DNA of 64,000 bases from Adhaeribacter soli (GCF_008727925.1 NZ_VTWT01000005.1:62001-126000); one strand, 5' to 3'; positions 15,817 to 25,390 are shown, counted from the stretch's first letter. The notes: generated by a model not told the origin, from the sequence alone. Numbers and translations: made by a program.

Positions 15817-17946
15817 CTAAAACCGATACCGCACCTGCGCGCGAACATCCGTGCGGCGGGCTCCCTGAATTTCATCTAACCCGGAACCCACAACATCCTG
15901 ATAACGGTAATGCGTGTGGCCCACTTTCAGCCAAAGGTCGAATTGGCGGGAGAAGCTGTACTGGATTACGCCATAAATACGCGTTCCTAAGCCGCCGAAC
16001 GATGGCACGGAAAAGGCGTAAAGCACATCTTTTTCCAGCATGTACTGCCGGTTATCCGAATCGTCGGTATCGAAAATGGCGTAGCGGGCACTTAGACGAA
16101 GTTTGCCGAGATCGTAGCTGATATCTTGAGCAATGGCGTAGCCTTCGGTTTTCACGCCTTCCTGCTCATAACTGCTGAACTGCACCCGCGACCGTAAATT
16201 CAGTCTTTCCACCGGTGAGAAATCGGCCGTGATCAGGTAATTCCGGCGGGTAGATGTGGTGAGGCCAGGGATGTTTCGGGAAATAGTTTCTTCTTCGCGC
16301 TCTTTGTTTTCGGTCCGGAATTGCCCGTAGATCATGGCCGTTTTGGAAGGTTTGTAGATCAGGCGCACCAGGTATTCGTCGCCGCCCGATGGGGCATTTA
16401 TGCCGTATTTGAGCCACGGAAACCGGAAGCGGTCGTAGTAGCCGGTAATTTCCCAGCGCGCCAATGGCCTTACTTTTATGCCGGTGTAAAAACCTCTCTC
16501 GTTTATGTTCCGGGTATTTTCCCCGAAGGCGCTGCCAGAGGCAGTATGAAAATCTTTCGCATAATCGCGGTACACCATGGCGATATCTACCTGGGTCGAC
16601 AAGCTGGCCATTAGGCCCTGCACCGTTGCCATGCCGCCGCTCTGCGACCGCGCCGCTTCGCCGAAGAAATTCACGTTCCGCCAGTTGTAGCTGTAATAGC
16701 CGCTCAAAAGTAAATTCTGTTTCCCGCTGAATTCGAACTTATTGTAAGGCGCATCGGAACGAAGCAACGGCGTGCTGTAATTAAAATGCATGGAAGTAAT
16801 CCCGGCCCGGAAATTCTTGCTGATGCTGTTGTAAACCAGATTTCCGCCGGCGATCTGCTCGCGCACATTGTGCTTCCGGGCAATTTCTGTTGGCGTGCGG
16901 TGAAAGCCAGTTATCTGCAAAGTACTGCTCTCCAGGTCCGAAATTGATAGCTGTTCGTTTAGCTGGTCCAGGGTATCGTTTGCCAGGTTGATGCTTGCAT
17001 CTACGCGCTTGTTGGAGTAGAAGCCGGTAATATTCAGGGTTTTGCTCAGGCTGTAGGTTGCCGCTGCCCCCCGGTAAAAAGTAGTTTCCAGTACCGAGGT
17101 ATAGGGCCGCACGCCCAGATCACTGCGGCGCACGGTATTGATGGTTTCGCCGCCTTTGCCTACACCAAACCCCGAAGCAGCCACCAAACCCTGCCCGAAC
17201 TGTAACTGGTAATCGCCAACCGAAATAGCTTTCCAGCGGCCTTTGTCATACAACTGGAAATGCGCGGAATAAAAATCGAAGCCGTAGCGGCGCGTTTTCT
17301 GATCGAAAATAAATTGCTCGCCGGCATCTTTTTCGGCGGTAAAGCCAAAGCTGAAATCGCGGGTATGGCTGATGCGGTAGCGCAGCAAAAGCTTATCCGG
17401 AGAGCCTAAGTAATGCGAATTGGTTTTGCCGGTTTCCGGATCGGTTTTAGGCGGAAGAAATCCTTTTTTAGTTTGCAGCCCTCGTTCGTAGCGCACCAGC
17501 AGGTAATTGTTTTCCTCGGCCCGCATCCGTTCCCAAAGCGAGCGCCGGTCCGACTGCAAACCGGCATCATACACGCTTACAAACGGCAGCAGCTTGTAAA
17601 TGGTAACCAAATCGAAGCCCTCGATGCTTTGCAGTTCGTAGATACTCAGCAGGCCGCCTGTGCGGTTTATGTGCCCGAACAACGCCGTGATCTGCGTTTC
17701 CGACAAAATAAAGAGCGAGGAAAGTTCTTCACGGTTCGTGCGGTTCAGGTTTATCGGGTTCTGGTAGAATTGGAGCAGGTTTTCGTAAATATCTTCGTAC
17801 GGAACATCCGAATCTTCCTGCTGCGAAAATAATTCCTGCACCAGCAGATCCAGGTTCACATCCTTGCGCGGATAGTCCTGCGCCTGCGTGGCGGTAGCGC
17901 CGAAAAACAGTAGTCCGAACAGGGAAAAAAGTACGCGTCTCTTCAT
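15817..17946 (-). CDS. Helix-hairpin-helix plus outer-membrane barrel protein
   Basis: 709 residues from the ATG at 17946; a TTG 9 nt upstream is the only alternative. After the signal peptide (ending TATQAQDYP) come residues 40-130 with NPINLNRTNREELSSLFILS and LSIYELQSIEGFDL, a ComEA-like helix-hairpin-helix segment. The remainder is a chain of amphipathic beta-strands typical of an outer-membrane barrel and ends in VRAQVRYRF, with the terminal Phe used by the BAM machinery. This architecture is common in Bacteroidota and has no assigned function; the HhH may bind DNA or protein in the periplasm. The gene starts 1 nt after the PorV/PorQ-like gene stops, so the pair is translationally coupled. 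Confidence 0.82.
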   Translation of the reverse strand: MKRRVLFSLFGLLFFGATATQAQDYPRKDVNLDLLVQELFSQQEDSDVPYEDIYENLLQFYQNPINLNRTNREELSSLFILSETQITALFGHINRTGGLLSIYELQSIEGFDLVTIYKLLPFVSVYDAGLQSDRRSLWERMRAEENNYLLVRYERGLQTKKGFLPPKTDPETGKTNSHYLGSPDKLLLRYRISHTRDFSFGFTAEKDAGEQFIFDQKTRRYGFDFYSAHFQLYDKGRWKAISVGDYQLQFGQGLVAASGFGVGKGGETINTVRRSDLGVRPYTSVLETTFYRGAAATYSLSKTLNITGFYSNKRVDASINLANDTLDQLNEQLSISDLESSTLQITGFHRTPTEIARKHNVREQIAGGNLVYNSISKNFRAGITSMHFNYSTPLLRSDAPYNKFEFSGKQNLLLSGYYSYNWRNVNFFGEAARSQSGGMATVQGLMASLSTQVDIAMVYRDYAKDFHTASGSAFGENTRNINERGFYTGIKVRPLARWEITGYYDRFRFPWLKYGINAPSGGDEYLVRLIYKPSKTAMIYGQFRTENKEREEETISRNIPGLTTSTRRNYLITADFSPVERLNLRSRVQFSSYEQEGVKTEGYAIAQDISYDLGKLRLSARYAIFDTDDSDNRQYMLEKDVLYAFSVPSFGGLGTRIYGVIQYSFSRQFDLWLKVGHTHYRYQDVVGSGLDEIQGARRTDVRAQVRYRF

Positions 17947-17947
17947 A

Positions 17948-18760
17948 CTATTCAAACTTATACCCTACCGAAACATGATTGCTGAAACCAAACCGACTCG
18001 CTGTGCTCAGGCCGTAATCTACTTGGAAAGCCCGCACTTTAAACCCTGCCCCAAACGAAGCCGACTGGTTTAAAGTAGAAAAACCCGTACGCAAAGCCAG
18101 CTTTTCGATGACCTGGTATTCCAGACCTGCTTTAAAATCGGCGTCACGCTCCAGGTCCTTTTCGGTTTCTACGTTCAGCATGATCTTTTTACCGGGTTTG
18201 TAAGAAAGCCCCGCCGTCATTACCGCCGGAATCCGTTCATCCTGAAATTCGGCCAGTTTGGCTTGCCCCAGGTTAAACACGTGCGCACCAACCACGAGTC
18301 CCGGCACTACTTCCGATTGTCCGCCAAAAGAAAAAGCCACCACGCGCTTGCTGCCGAATTCTTCCACATGCACCTGCATCAGGTCGGCTTTCAAACCCAG
18401 GCTTACCATCCCGATCTGGTGCGCATAGCCAAGCCCTAAGCGCTGCTCGTTGTACAGTTTATCGCCGAAACGGTAAAGTTCCACCCCTGCCCCGCCGGAT
18501 TTTCCTACCTTCATGGCGCCCACCAAAGCTACCGTGGTAAAGGCTTTCATCCCGAAACGATTTTCGGCAAAAACGCCCAACTCCGGTTTCTCCAGGCGCG
18601 CAATGCCGGCAATGTTGTTGTTCATGGCCCAGACATCGGCAATCCCAACCGAAGCATTGCTTAAGGCTGCCGCACGGGCGCCAACGGGCACGTGGTCGTT
18701 ACCGGCTTGTGCCGAACTTAAACTTAAAACAGAAAGCCCCAGGAGTAGCAGTTTTTTCAT
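17948..18760 (-). CDS. PorV/PorQ-like outer-membrane barrel protein
   Basis: 270 residues with signal peptide (LSVLSLSSAQA). The first mature segment, VGARAAALSNASVGIADVWAMNNNIAGIA, matches the start of PorV/PorQ and related UPF0164/OmpP1-like proteins, where it forms the periplasmic plug of a beta-barrel. Strands follow to a terminal SVGYKFE. PorV shuttles T9SS cargo and PorQ supports its attachment, so given the many T9SS cargo genes here a link is tempting. However, this family also contains many barrels of unknown role, and I cannot assign it to PorV itself. It forms a tight operon with the HhH-barrel gene. Confidence 0.7.
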   Translation of the reverse strand: MKKLLLLGLSVLSLSSAQAGNDHVPVGARAAALSNASVGIADVWAMNNNIAGIARLEKPELGVFAENRFGMKAFTTVALVGAMKVGKSGGAGVELYRFGDKLYNEQRLGLGYAHQIGMVSLGLKADLMQVHVEEFGSKRVVAFSFGGQSEVVPGLVVGAHVFNLGQAKLAEFQDERIPAVMTAGLSYKPGKKIMLNVETEKDLERDADFKAGLEYQVIEKLALRTGFSTLNQSASFGAGFKVRAFQVDYGLSTASRFGFSNHVSVGYKFE

Positions 18761-18899
18761 ATAAAAAGGTACTGTTTTACAAAGCAGAATTCGAATGGGG
18801 AATTTAACAAGAATTACGCTAAAAGAAAAGTATTTCTTGTTTTGGGTTTTCTGAAGTTATGAATTTTAAAACCGAATTTCATTTATTAATAATGCTGCG

Positions 18900-19139
18900 T
18901 CATCCTGAGCACAATTGAGCGCGGGAGCGCGAAGATTGCGAGCGTAGCTCTGAAGGACCTCGTCGGCGTTTAGTATTTCTGCCTTTTCTGGCTCTAAACC
19001 TACCGTTTTCGTCATCCCGAGCGAAGCCGAGGGAACTTATAGGGCCACATATTCCGATTTAGCGAGTAAGACAAATCTTGCTACGCTTGCTTTGTCATAG
19101 AAGTATGTATAAGTTCCCTCAACTTCGTTCGGGATGACG
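18900..19139. repeat. Family D repeat element (copy 1) with a degenerate neighbour
   Basis: Arms GTCATCCCGAGCGAAG (from 19011) and its inverted, slightly changed partner ending at 19139 enclose about 130 nt, including the conserved inner hairpin GACAAATCTTGCTACG. A more degenerate relative starts at 18900 with GTCATCCTGAGC. Together with a terminator at 19228 they account for most of the 519 nt gap at 18761-19279; no gene is seen there. Confidence 0.75.
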
Positions 19140-19227
19140 AAATATAGAGATAACGCAATATTATTTCAGGCTTCTCTTGAGTTAGCCTCAACGAAGTTAG
19201 GGAGGTGGTAGCAATGAAAGCCCTGAA

Positions 19228-19263
19228 ATAAAAAAGCCCGGCATTGCTGCCGGGCTTTTTTAT
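19228..19263 (-). terminator. Terminator after the S46 peptidase gene
   Basis: AAAAAAGCCCGGC pairs with GCCGGGCTTTTTT around a short loop, 17 nt beyond the stop at 19280 on the minus strand. The flanks are symmetric, so it could work in both directions. Confidence 0.9.
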
Positions 19264-19279
19264 TTCAGAAGAGTGAAAA

Positions 19280-21580
19280 TTACTTCTTCATTTTGGCTTT
19301 CGCCTTACGCTCTTCTTTCTTGATTTTTACTTTGGTTTTGGAATCAACAGCTGGTTTTACGTTTTCCAATACGTCGGCTTTTGCTGCTTCGGCTGAAGTG
19401 GAAGCCGTAGACGCGTTCGGGCTTGGAGTGGTTACCAGGGTCATTTCGTTTACCAGGTGACCGGCACCGGCAAATTTATCGATCACGAACAGTACGTAAC
19501 GCGCATCTACGTTAATGCAACGCTTGTAGTCTTTGTCGTACACCAGGTCACCGCTCATGGCTTCCCAGTTACCATCGAAGGCCAGACCGATCAGCTCACC
19601 GCGACCGTTGATCACCGGCGAACCGGAGTTACCACCGGTAATGTCGTTATCGGTGATGAAGTTAACCGGCAGCTCGCCATTCTTGTCGGCATAACGACCG
19701 AAATCTTTCGCTTTGATCAGGTCGATCAGTTTCTGCGGCACAATGAATTCTTCGTCTTTCGGATCTTCTTTTTCCAGAATACCCTGCGCGGTGGTGTAGT
19801 AGCTGTAATGAACGCCGTCGCGTGGCTCGTAATCCTTTACACTGCCATAGCTTAAACGCAGGGTTGAGTTTGCATCCGGGTAGAACACTTTATCCGATTG
19901 CATTTCGCGAAGCCCGGCAATGTACAGGCGGGTTGCTTTGTCCATGCTGCTTCTGGCGGCCTGCAATTTCGGGTTGATGTTGGTTAAGTAGTTGTTGTAA
20001 ACCGAGTTAACCGTTTTGAAGATCAGGTCGTTCTCTAACGTTTTCAGGCTTGGCTTGGCTAAGAAAGCGTTCAGTTTTTCCGGAGAAGTTAAGAAGGTTT
20101 TCTTGTAGGCTTCGGCAGCAAATTTATTCCAGTTTCCTTTGTATTTGGTTTCCACGGTTTTGAAGATATCCGGGTGCTGGCTTTTCGGAACGTCGTTGTA
20201 GTACATCTGGTACATGGCCGCGAAAAGTTTCTCGTCGGTTGGTACGTTAAAGCCTTCGAAATATTCTTTGCTGGCTTCTTTAATGGCGTCGGTCGCTTTC
20301 TTGATGTCGTCAGCTTTGTTTTCTTTCAAAGCTTTCTGCAACGGCACGAAGTTCAGGGCAAATTTTGCGGCAGCCGGCGCTAAGGCGGCTTCGCCTAAAT
20401 AAACCTGGCTCAGGGTGTATTCTTTCTGGTCGGCGTAACCTTTATTGATATCGGCTAACACGTTGCCGTACATGGCTTTGCGGTTCGCATCGGCAGAAGC
20501 CCACTGGTTGTATTTGGCTTCGTTTTCCACTTTGCCTTCTACCGTTTTCATGCGTTTTACGCCGGCGTTCTGGCCCTGGAAGTATTTCCAGTAGTTGCTT
20601 ACGGAAGCATATTCAGAAGCATATTTCAAACGAACGGCATCGCTCTTATCCATATCGGCTTTCAGAATTTCCAGACGTTTGCCGCGCAGTTTTACACGAG
20701 CCGGGTTAGAAGTTTCCACGGCTAATTTCAGGCCTTCGGAAGTCATGAAACGTTGGGTACGGCCCGGAAAACCGAATACCATCGAGAAATCGCCTTCTTC
20801 TACGCCACCAATGTTGATCGGCAGGTGCTTTTTAGGCTGATACGGTTTGTTGTTCGGCGAGTAAGCAGCCGGCTTGTTGTTGGCATCGGCGTACACGCGG
20901 AACATTGAGAAGTCGCCGGTCTGGCGTGGCCACATCCAGTTATCGGTATCGCCGCCGAATTTACCAATGGCGTTAGGCGGCGTACCTACCAGACGCACGT
21001 CGTTGTAACGCTCGTAAACGAATAAGTAGAACTCGTTGCCGGCAAAGAAATCGCGTACGTAAGTCACGTAATTCTCTGGTCCTTTTGCTTCGGCAGCCAG
21101 GGCTTTCATCCGCTCGGAAACCAGTTTCGCACGTTCCGCTTCCGGGGTCTGGGCGTTAATGCCTTCCAGTACTTTACCGGTTACGTCTTCCATGCGCACC
21201 AGAATGTCTACGAAAAGACCCGGATTGCTCAGCTCCTTGTCGCGGCTGGCCGCCCAGAAACCGTTGGTCAGGTAATCGGCTTGCGGGGTAGAACGGGCCG
21301 CAATGGCATCGTAACCGCAATGGTGGTTGGTTAACAATAAACCTTCCTTGGAAATGAATTCGCCGGTACAGAAGCCGCCAAACTGCACGATGGCATCTTT
21401 TAAGCTGGCGTTGTTGATGTCGTAAATTTCTTCGGCGGTAAGCTGAAGCCCTTTCTTCTGCATGTCTACCTGGTTCAGGCGCTTAACCAGCAGCGGAAGC
21501 CACATACCTTCGTCGGCTTTTGCCAGGGTGGAGAGGCCGAGCGCCGCTACCAGCAAAAGGGATAAGAATTTTTTGGTCAT
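19280..21580 (-). CDS. S46-family dipeptidyl-peptidase (DPP7-like)
   Basis: 766 residues. After the signal peptide the S46 signature appears: FGGFCTGEFISKEGLLLTNH with HHCGYD at residues 86-91 (catalytic His), and NDITGGNSGSPVING near residue 650 (catalytic Ser in NSGSP). These periplasmic enzymes remove dipeptides from the N-terminus of peptides. Eighteen residues after the catalytic Ser is a Gly (LAFDGNWEAM). In this family, as I recall it, Gly at that position goes with DPP7-like preference for hydrophobic P1 residues and Arg with DPP11-like preference for Asp/Glu. The tail after residue 720 is an Ala/Thr/Ser linker ending in a lysine-rich stretch, longer than usual. Confidence 0.93.
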   Translation of the reverse strand: MTKKFLSLLLVAALGLSTLAKADEGMWLPLLVKRLNQVDMQKKGLQLTAEEIYDINNASLKDAIVQFGGFCTGEFISKEGLLLTNHHCGYDAIAARSTPQADYLTNGFWAASRDKELSNPGLFVDILVRMEDVTGKVLEGINAQTPEAERAKLVSERMKALAAEAKGPENYVTYVRDFFAGNEFYLFVYERYNDVRLVGTPPNAIGKFGGDTDNWMWPRQTGDFSMFRVYADANNKPAAYSPNNKPYQPKKHLPINIGGVEEGDFSMVFGFPGRTQRFMTSEGLKLAVETSNPARVKLRGKRLEILKADMDKSDAVRLKYASEYASVSNYWKYFQGQNAGVKRMKTVEGKVENEAKYNQWASADANRKAMYGNVLADINKGYADQKEYTLSQVYLGEAALAPAAAKFALNFVPLQKALKENKADDIKKATDAIKEASKEYFEGFNVPTDEKLFAAMYQMYYNDVPKSQHPDIFKTVETKYKGNWNKFAAEAYKKTFLTSPEKLNAFLAKPSLKTLENDLIFKTVNSVYNNYLTNINPKLQAARSSMDKATRLYIAGLREMQSDKVFYPDANSTLRLSYGSVKDYEPRDGVHYSYYTTAQGILEKEDPKDEEFIVPQKLIDLIKAKDFGRYADKNGELPVNFITDNDITGGNSGSPVINGRGELIGLAFDGNWEAMSGDLVYDKDYKRCINVDARYVLFVIDKFAGAGHLVNEMTLVTTPSPNASTASTSAEAAKADVLENVKPAVDSKTKVKIKKEERKAKAKMKK

Positions 21581-21758
21581 AGAATTATTAAAGTGAAATT
21601 TGGGAATGTGGAAATTTGAAAATGCTCCTGATTCCTGAGTTATTTAGAACTAAAGCCCTTTCAAAATCCTTTTTTAGGTAATACACACAAATGTAGGCCA
21701 AATTTCTCATTTTTACAGGTCTTTTGGTGTTCGATTCTGAGCTTTTTGCTGTACGATT

Positions 21759-21980
21759 ATGGGCTATTTATTTAAAAAACTGCTGCTTGCCTTTATCTGG
21801 ATCTACCAGCGCATGATCTCCCCGCTTACGCCACCAAGCTGCCGTTTCACGCCTACCTGTTCGGCTTATGCCGCGGAGGCCGTTACGAAATACGGGCCGC
21901 TGAAAGGCGGCAAACTTGCCCTGAAGCGTTTAAGCAAATGCCACCCCTGGGGCAGCAGCGGGTATGATCCGGTTCCTTAA
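21759..21980 (+). CDS. yidD: Membrane protein insertion efficiency factor YidD
   Basis: A 73-residue protein with the full family signature: [20 protein letters not shown], then [19 protein letters not shown] and a C-terminal [18 protein letters not shown]. The three conserved cysteines are present. YidD is an amphipathic helix-bearing inner-face membrane protein that aids YidC-mediated insertion. It is often next to rnpA and yidC, but here it stands alone between the S46 peptidase and a repeat-rich gap. Confidence 0.95.
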   Translation: MGYLFKKLLLAFIWIYQRMISPLTPPSCRFTPTCSAYAAEAVTKYGPLKGGKLALKRLSKCHPWGSSGYDPVP

Positions 21981-22114
21981 TTCGTGGCTTTATATTTATC
22001 TTCCTGAACAGGGCTTCTGCTGAATTTCGAAAAGTTAGCCTGAGGATTGGGTAAAGGTGGTTAGCATGGTCCTAAATACCTTTTAAGTCGGCTTCGCTGC
22101 TAAAGGCAGACACA

Positions 22115-22293
22115 ACCACCCCCAGCCCCTCCTTGAAAAGGAGGGGAGCTTTGCGTTCCTTCTTTCAATTGGCTTTTTGCGCTTTAAGTATACCGTTCTT
22201 CTTTTCAGAAAAGCCCGCGTAAAAACTACAAAAGTTAAAACTTAGCAGAAAAGCGGCTCCCCTCCTTTTTTCAAGGAGGGGCTGGGGGTGGTT
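22115..22293. repeat. Family F inverted repeat (CCCCTCC arms)
   Basis: ACCACCCCCAGCCCCTCCTT at 22115 is repeated inverted up to 22293, each arm being itself a small hairpin (CCCCTCCTT/AAGGAGGGG). It lies in the 472 nt gap 21981-22452, in which I see no gene. A related structure is at 34931-35036. Confidence 0.75.
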
Positions 22294-22452
22294 ACCTTGC
22301 CGGCTATGAAAAACAAGAACCAATTTCAAGGCATGCCAGATATCTAAAGTCCTGAAAATCCTCTGATCCTGAAAATCCTGATCCGGAATAACCTGAAGAA
22401 CTTCCGATGCCGTATAATATCCTTCCGTAGGACCTTATTTAAAAGCATTTAT

Positions 22453-23322
22453 ATGAAATTCTGGAAAGCACTGGTAGTTCTTTTAGTCGTTTCGCTACCG
22501 TTTATTTATGGCTATAATATTTATTCGAAGGGAAGCTGGAAACTGGCTCAGCAGGTAACGCATCTGGGAAATTTGCCTTCTGAAGTTACCGAAAGTTCCG
22601 GCTTGGCGGAAGCAGATGAACCGGGTACATTTTTTACGCATAACGACCATGGCGCGGGCGGTACGCCGCCTGTGCTTTTTAAAGTGAACAGCTCTGGAAA
22701 ATTACTGAAAAAGTATACCGTTTCGGGCGCTACCAATCAGGACTGGGAAGACCTTACCAATGATACTAACGGGAATATTTACATTGCCGATACCGGCAAC
22801 AACAACGGCAAACGCACCGATCTGAAAATTTACAAAGCCCCGGCCAGCAACCCGAGCCAGGCCCAGGTGATCAGTTTTACTTACAGCGATAAGCCTGAGC
22901 CCGGAGAAAGCAAGAAAGGGAAAAAAGGCAAAAAAAAGCCTGCCCAAAGCTTCGATTGTGAGGCTATTTTCTGGCATAACGGCAAGCTTTACCTGGTTAC
23001 CAAAGACCGAAGCAAAAGCGGCGAAGCCCGCCTTTATGAACTACCCGATACTCCCGGAAACTATACCGCCAGCTTAGTGAGCACACAACCGATGAAGGAA
23101 CAAGTTACCGCCGCGGACCTGAGCCCGGACGGCAGCCGGTTGGTTCTGATGAGCGTGGGAAAACTGCACGTGTTTAACGTTTCGGGCAATAATTTTTTGT
23201 CTGGAAATCCGAAGGAAATTAGTTTAGGCAACGTGGGGCAGACCGAAGGCATGGTGTTTACCGATAATAATACCATTGTGTTCACGAACGAAGAAGGTCA
23301 GCTTTTTAAATACAGCTTTTAA
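22453..23322 (+). CDS. Membrane-anchored beta-propeller-like protein
   Basis: 289 residues with an N-terminal hydrophobic anchor or signal (LVVLLVVSLPFIYGYNIYS). The rest contains repeated blade-like units: ESSGLAEADEPGTFFTHND, DWEDLTNDTNGNIYIADTGN, SFDCEAIFWHNGKLYLVTKD and VTAADLSPDGSRLVLMSVGK. This resembles periplasmic NHL/SMP-30/TolB-like propellers, which bind sugars, lactones or proteins. The D-rich loops (DTGNNNG) could bind calcium. A lysine-rich insert (KKGKKGKKKP) splits one blade. Substrate is unknown. It is followed 82 nt later by a phosphatase-family lipoprotein. Confidence 0.6.
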   Translation: MKFWKALVVLLVVSLPFIYGYNIYSKGSWKLAQQVTHLGNLPSEVTESSGLAEADEPGTFFTHNDHGAGGTPPVLFKVNSSGKLLKKYTVSGATNQDWEDLTNDTNGNIYIADTGNNNGKRTDLKIYKAPASNPSQAQVISFTYSDKPEPGESKKGKKGKKKPAQSFDCEAIFWHNGKLYLVTKDRSKSGEARLYELPDTPGNYTASLVSTQPMKEQVTAADLSPDGSRLVLMSVGKLHVFNVSGNNFLSGNPKEISLGNVGQTEGMVFTDNNTIVFTNEEGQLFKYSF

Positions 23323-23404
23323 ATTTCAGCAATATAATACCTGGCTGCATCCGGAAACCGGTTTAACTTGTTTAATGGTTAAACCGGTTTTTTCGTTTTC
23401 AAAT

Positions 23405-23959
23405 ATGAGACCTATGCTGCAATTCCTTATCCTGCTACTGAACGTCCTTTTCCTTTCCGCTTGTAGCCAGAAGATCGCCGATCCTGTCCCGCTCAGGGTA
23501 ACGCCGGCTCCGGCACCGCAAAAATCGACTACGATTTACCTTTTGCGACACGCCGAAAAAGCCAACAGCAGTGCTGATCCGGACTTAAGCGCCGCCGGTC
23601 AGGAACGGGCAATTGCCCTCCGCGATTCCCTCAGCAAACTGCCCGTTAATGCCATTTACAGCACGCCTTACAAACGAACACGTCAGACCGTAGCGCCTTT
23701 GGCAGCGGCTAAAAATATTCAGGAGCAGGAATACGACGCAAATAACCTTACGGCCTTAACCACTAAAATTCTGAAAGACAACCTAAGTCAGACGGTGGTA
23801 ATTGTGGGTCATGCGAATACGGTACTGGAAACCATGGAGGCTTTTAAAGCCAAACGGCCAATTGCGGCGCTTACCGAATCGGATTATAATTATTTGTTCA
23901 AACTTACCTTAGCAGAGAATAAAGACCCACAAGTAGAAGTAAAACGCTACGGAAATTAA
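23405..23959 (+). CDS. Histidine-phosphatase-superfamily lipoprotein
   Basis: The frame extends back into the upstream gene (23276), but the ATG at 23405 (or 23414) begins a lipoprotein signal (LNVLFLSAC), giving 184 residues. The phosphoglycerate-mutase-like catalytic motif is TIYLLRHAEKAN (RHA in place of RHG) and the second histidine is in VVIVGHANTVLETM. Small branches of this superfamily remove phosphate from phosphohistidine or small phospho-compounds; the RHAE form also occurs in SixA-like and uncharacterised secreted members. Envelope location suggests an extracytoplasmic substrate. Confidence 0.85.
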   Translation: MRPMLQFLILLLNVLFLSACSQKIADPVPLRVTPAPAPQKSTTIYLLRHAEKANSSADPDLSAAGQERAIALRDSLSKLPVNAIYSTPYKRTRQTVAPLAAAKNIQEQEYDANNLTALTTKILKDNLSQTVVIVGHANTVLETMEAFKAKRPIAALTESDYNYLFKLTLAENKDPQVEVKRYGN

Positions 23960-24153
23960 GGAAAAAGCCACTGGTATTCGGATATTGGCAGCAAGACCAA
24001 ACATGTAGAAAACAATAATTCTGCAGCTTGTACATTTTTGATTTCCGTTCCGGATATCCGGTTACTCCGGGTTTCTATCGTTCTGAATTATCTTTGTTAA
24101 ACATCAGTAATCGCCCGTAAAACACCTGTTTTTCTTTGCAGGAAACGGTACCA

Positions 24154-24324
24154 TTTTAGAGCATGTTTAATTTTCATTTTTGCAAGCGAAAGTTTTCAGT
24201 ACCGGGTTCTGAGGAAGGCTTTTTGGAGCAGCATAGCAGGGCTATGGTGCGAGAAAAAGACGAACTCAGGTTCCGGTAATGGAAATTTGCAGCGCAAAGG
24301 ATGAATTTTAAACATGCTCTAAAA
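24154..24324. repeat. 171 bp near-palindromic element, MITE-like or structured RNA
   Basis: A perfect 17 bp inverted repeat TTTTAGAGCATGTTTAA bounds the element. The inner arms also pair imperfectly over nearly the whole length, meeting at CATAGCAGGGCTATGG near 24228. It lies in the 436 nt gap 23960-24395. No gene is visible inside. A TATCTTTG box at 24089-24096 upstream matches the Bacteroidota -7 element, and the lgt terminator follows at once. It may be a non-autonomous transposon, an insertion-sequence relic, or an expressed hairpin RNA. Confidence 0.6.
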
Positions 24325-24365
24325 CAGAAAACCCGGCCTGTCAGCAAGCCGGGTTTTCTGTTTTT
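24321..24365 (-). terminator. Terminator after lgt
   Basis: AAAACAGAAAACCCGGC pairs with GCCGGGTTTTCTGTTTT, a 17 bp stem, 31 nt beyond the lgt stop codon on the minus strand. Its symmetric flanks would also stop plus-strand transcripts coming through the 24154-24324 element. Confidence 0.9.
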
Positions 24366-24395
24366 GCAGTATTCGCTTTTTCTATTTTACCGAAA

Positions 24396-25241
24396 TTACT
24401 TAGCGGCGTAACCGGTTTTCGGATTCTTATAAGCCCGCACCCAGATGATGATCCCGATGATGACGAGCGGCACGCTTAGTAACTGACCGATATTCATGCC
24501 AATGGTTTGCAGCAGGTAATCTTCTTTATTTACCTGGTTTTCTTTCAGGAACTCGTAAAGGAAACGGAGCGTAAAGAGTACGACCACAAAGAAACCGAAT
24601 ATGGAACCGTTCGGCGTAAGCGCTTTGCGTTTACTCCAGAGCCAATACGTGAGCAGGAAAAGGATAAAAGTAGAAATGGATTCGTAGAGCTGGGCCGGAT
24701 GGCGGGGTTGTAGGTTTGCGGCCACGCCGTTTATAATTTCGTGGTTGCGCACGAATTTAAAGGCCCAGGGCACATCGGTTACTTTACCGATAATTTCGGA
24801 ATTCATCAGATTGCCCAAGCGAATCAGGGCGCCTCCCAAGGCTACCACGATCACGATCCGGTCCAGCACCCAGAGGTAGTTGAACTGGTATTTCCGGGCA
24901 AATAAGTATAGCGCCAGCAGAATACCTACCGTTGCGCCGTGGCTCGCCAAGCCGCCTTCCCAGATCTTCAGGATCTCGATCGGGTTGCTGAGGTAATATT
25001 CAGGTTCGTAAAACAAACAGTGCCCCAAACGCGCTCCTAAAACCGTTCCGATGATCATGTAAAGCGTAATGATATCCACATCTTTTTCGGTGCGGCCTTC
25101 GGCTACATAGATCTTTGACAGGATGCGTTGCCCGAGCACAAAGCCCAGCGCAAACAACAGGCCGTACCAACGAATAGAAAGTGGCCCGAGGCTGAAGATC
25201 TCCGGATCTACGTTCCAGGTAATGTATGATAGAATTCCCAT
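24396..25241 (-). CDS. lgt: Prolipoprotein diacylglyceryl transferase
   Basis: 281 residues with about seven membrane helices. Landmarks of Lgt are present: IRWYGLLFALGFVLGQRIL, GARLGHCLFYEPEYY, the signature GALIRLGNLMNSEIIG, and RHPAQLYESI. The enzyme moves diacylglycerol from phosphatidylglycerol to the lipobox cysteine of prolipoproteins in the inner membrane. It serves the many lipoproteins coded in this window (Omp28, HEAT-cyclophilin, both di-heme peroxidases, both MbnP-like proteins). It is a single gene with its own terminator. Confidence 0.97.
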   Translation of the reverse strand: MGILSYITWNVDPEIFSLGPLSIRWYGLLFALGFVLGQRILSKIYVAEGRTEKDVDIITLYMIIGTVLGARLGHCLFYEPEYYLSNPIEILKIWEGGLASHGATVGILLALYLFARKYQFNYLWVLDRIVIVVALGGALIRLGNLMNSEIIGKVTDVPWAFKFVRNHEIINGVAANLQPRHPAQLYESISTFILFLLTYWLWSKRKALTPNGSIFGFFVVVLFTLRFLYEFLKENQVNKEDYLLQTIGMNIGQLLSVPLVIIGIIIWVRAYKNPKTGYAAK

Positions 25242-25390
25242 TTTCCGTTTTTGAATGAGGGGCTAAATTACAATTTATTCCGTGGGTGCGAAAAGGTTTG
25301 ATTATTTTGGCTGGAAGTGACCGGCTTTTTCAGGTAAAAGGTTAGCGTTTTTTTTGAGCTTCATAATGGCATTTCCCTGCTGGCAGCTGG

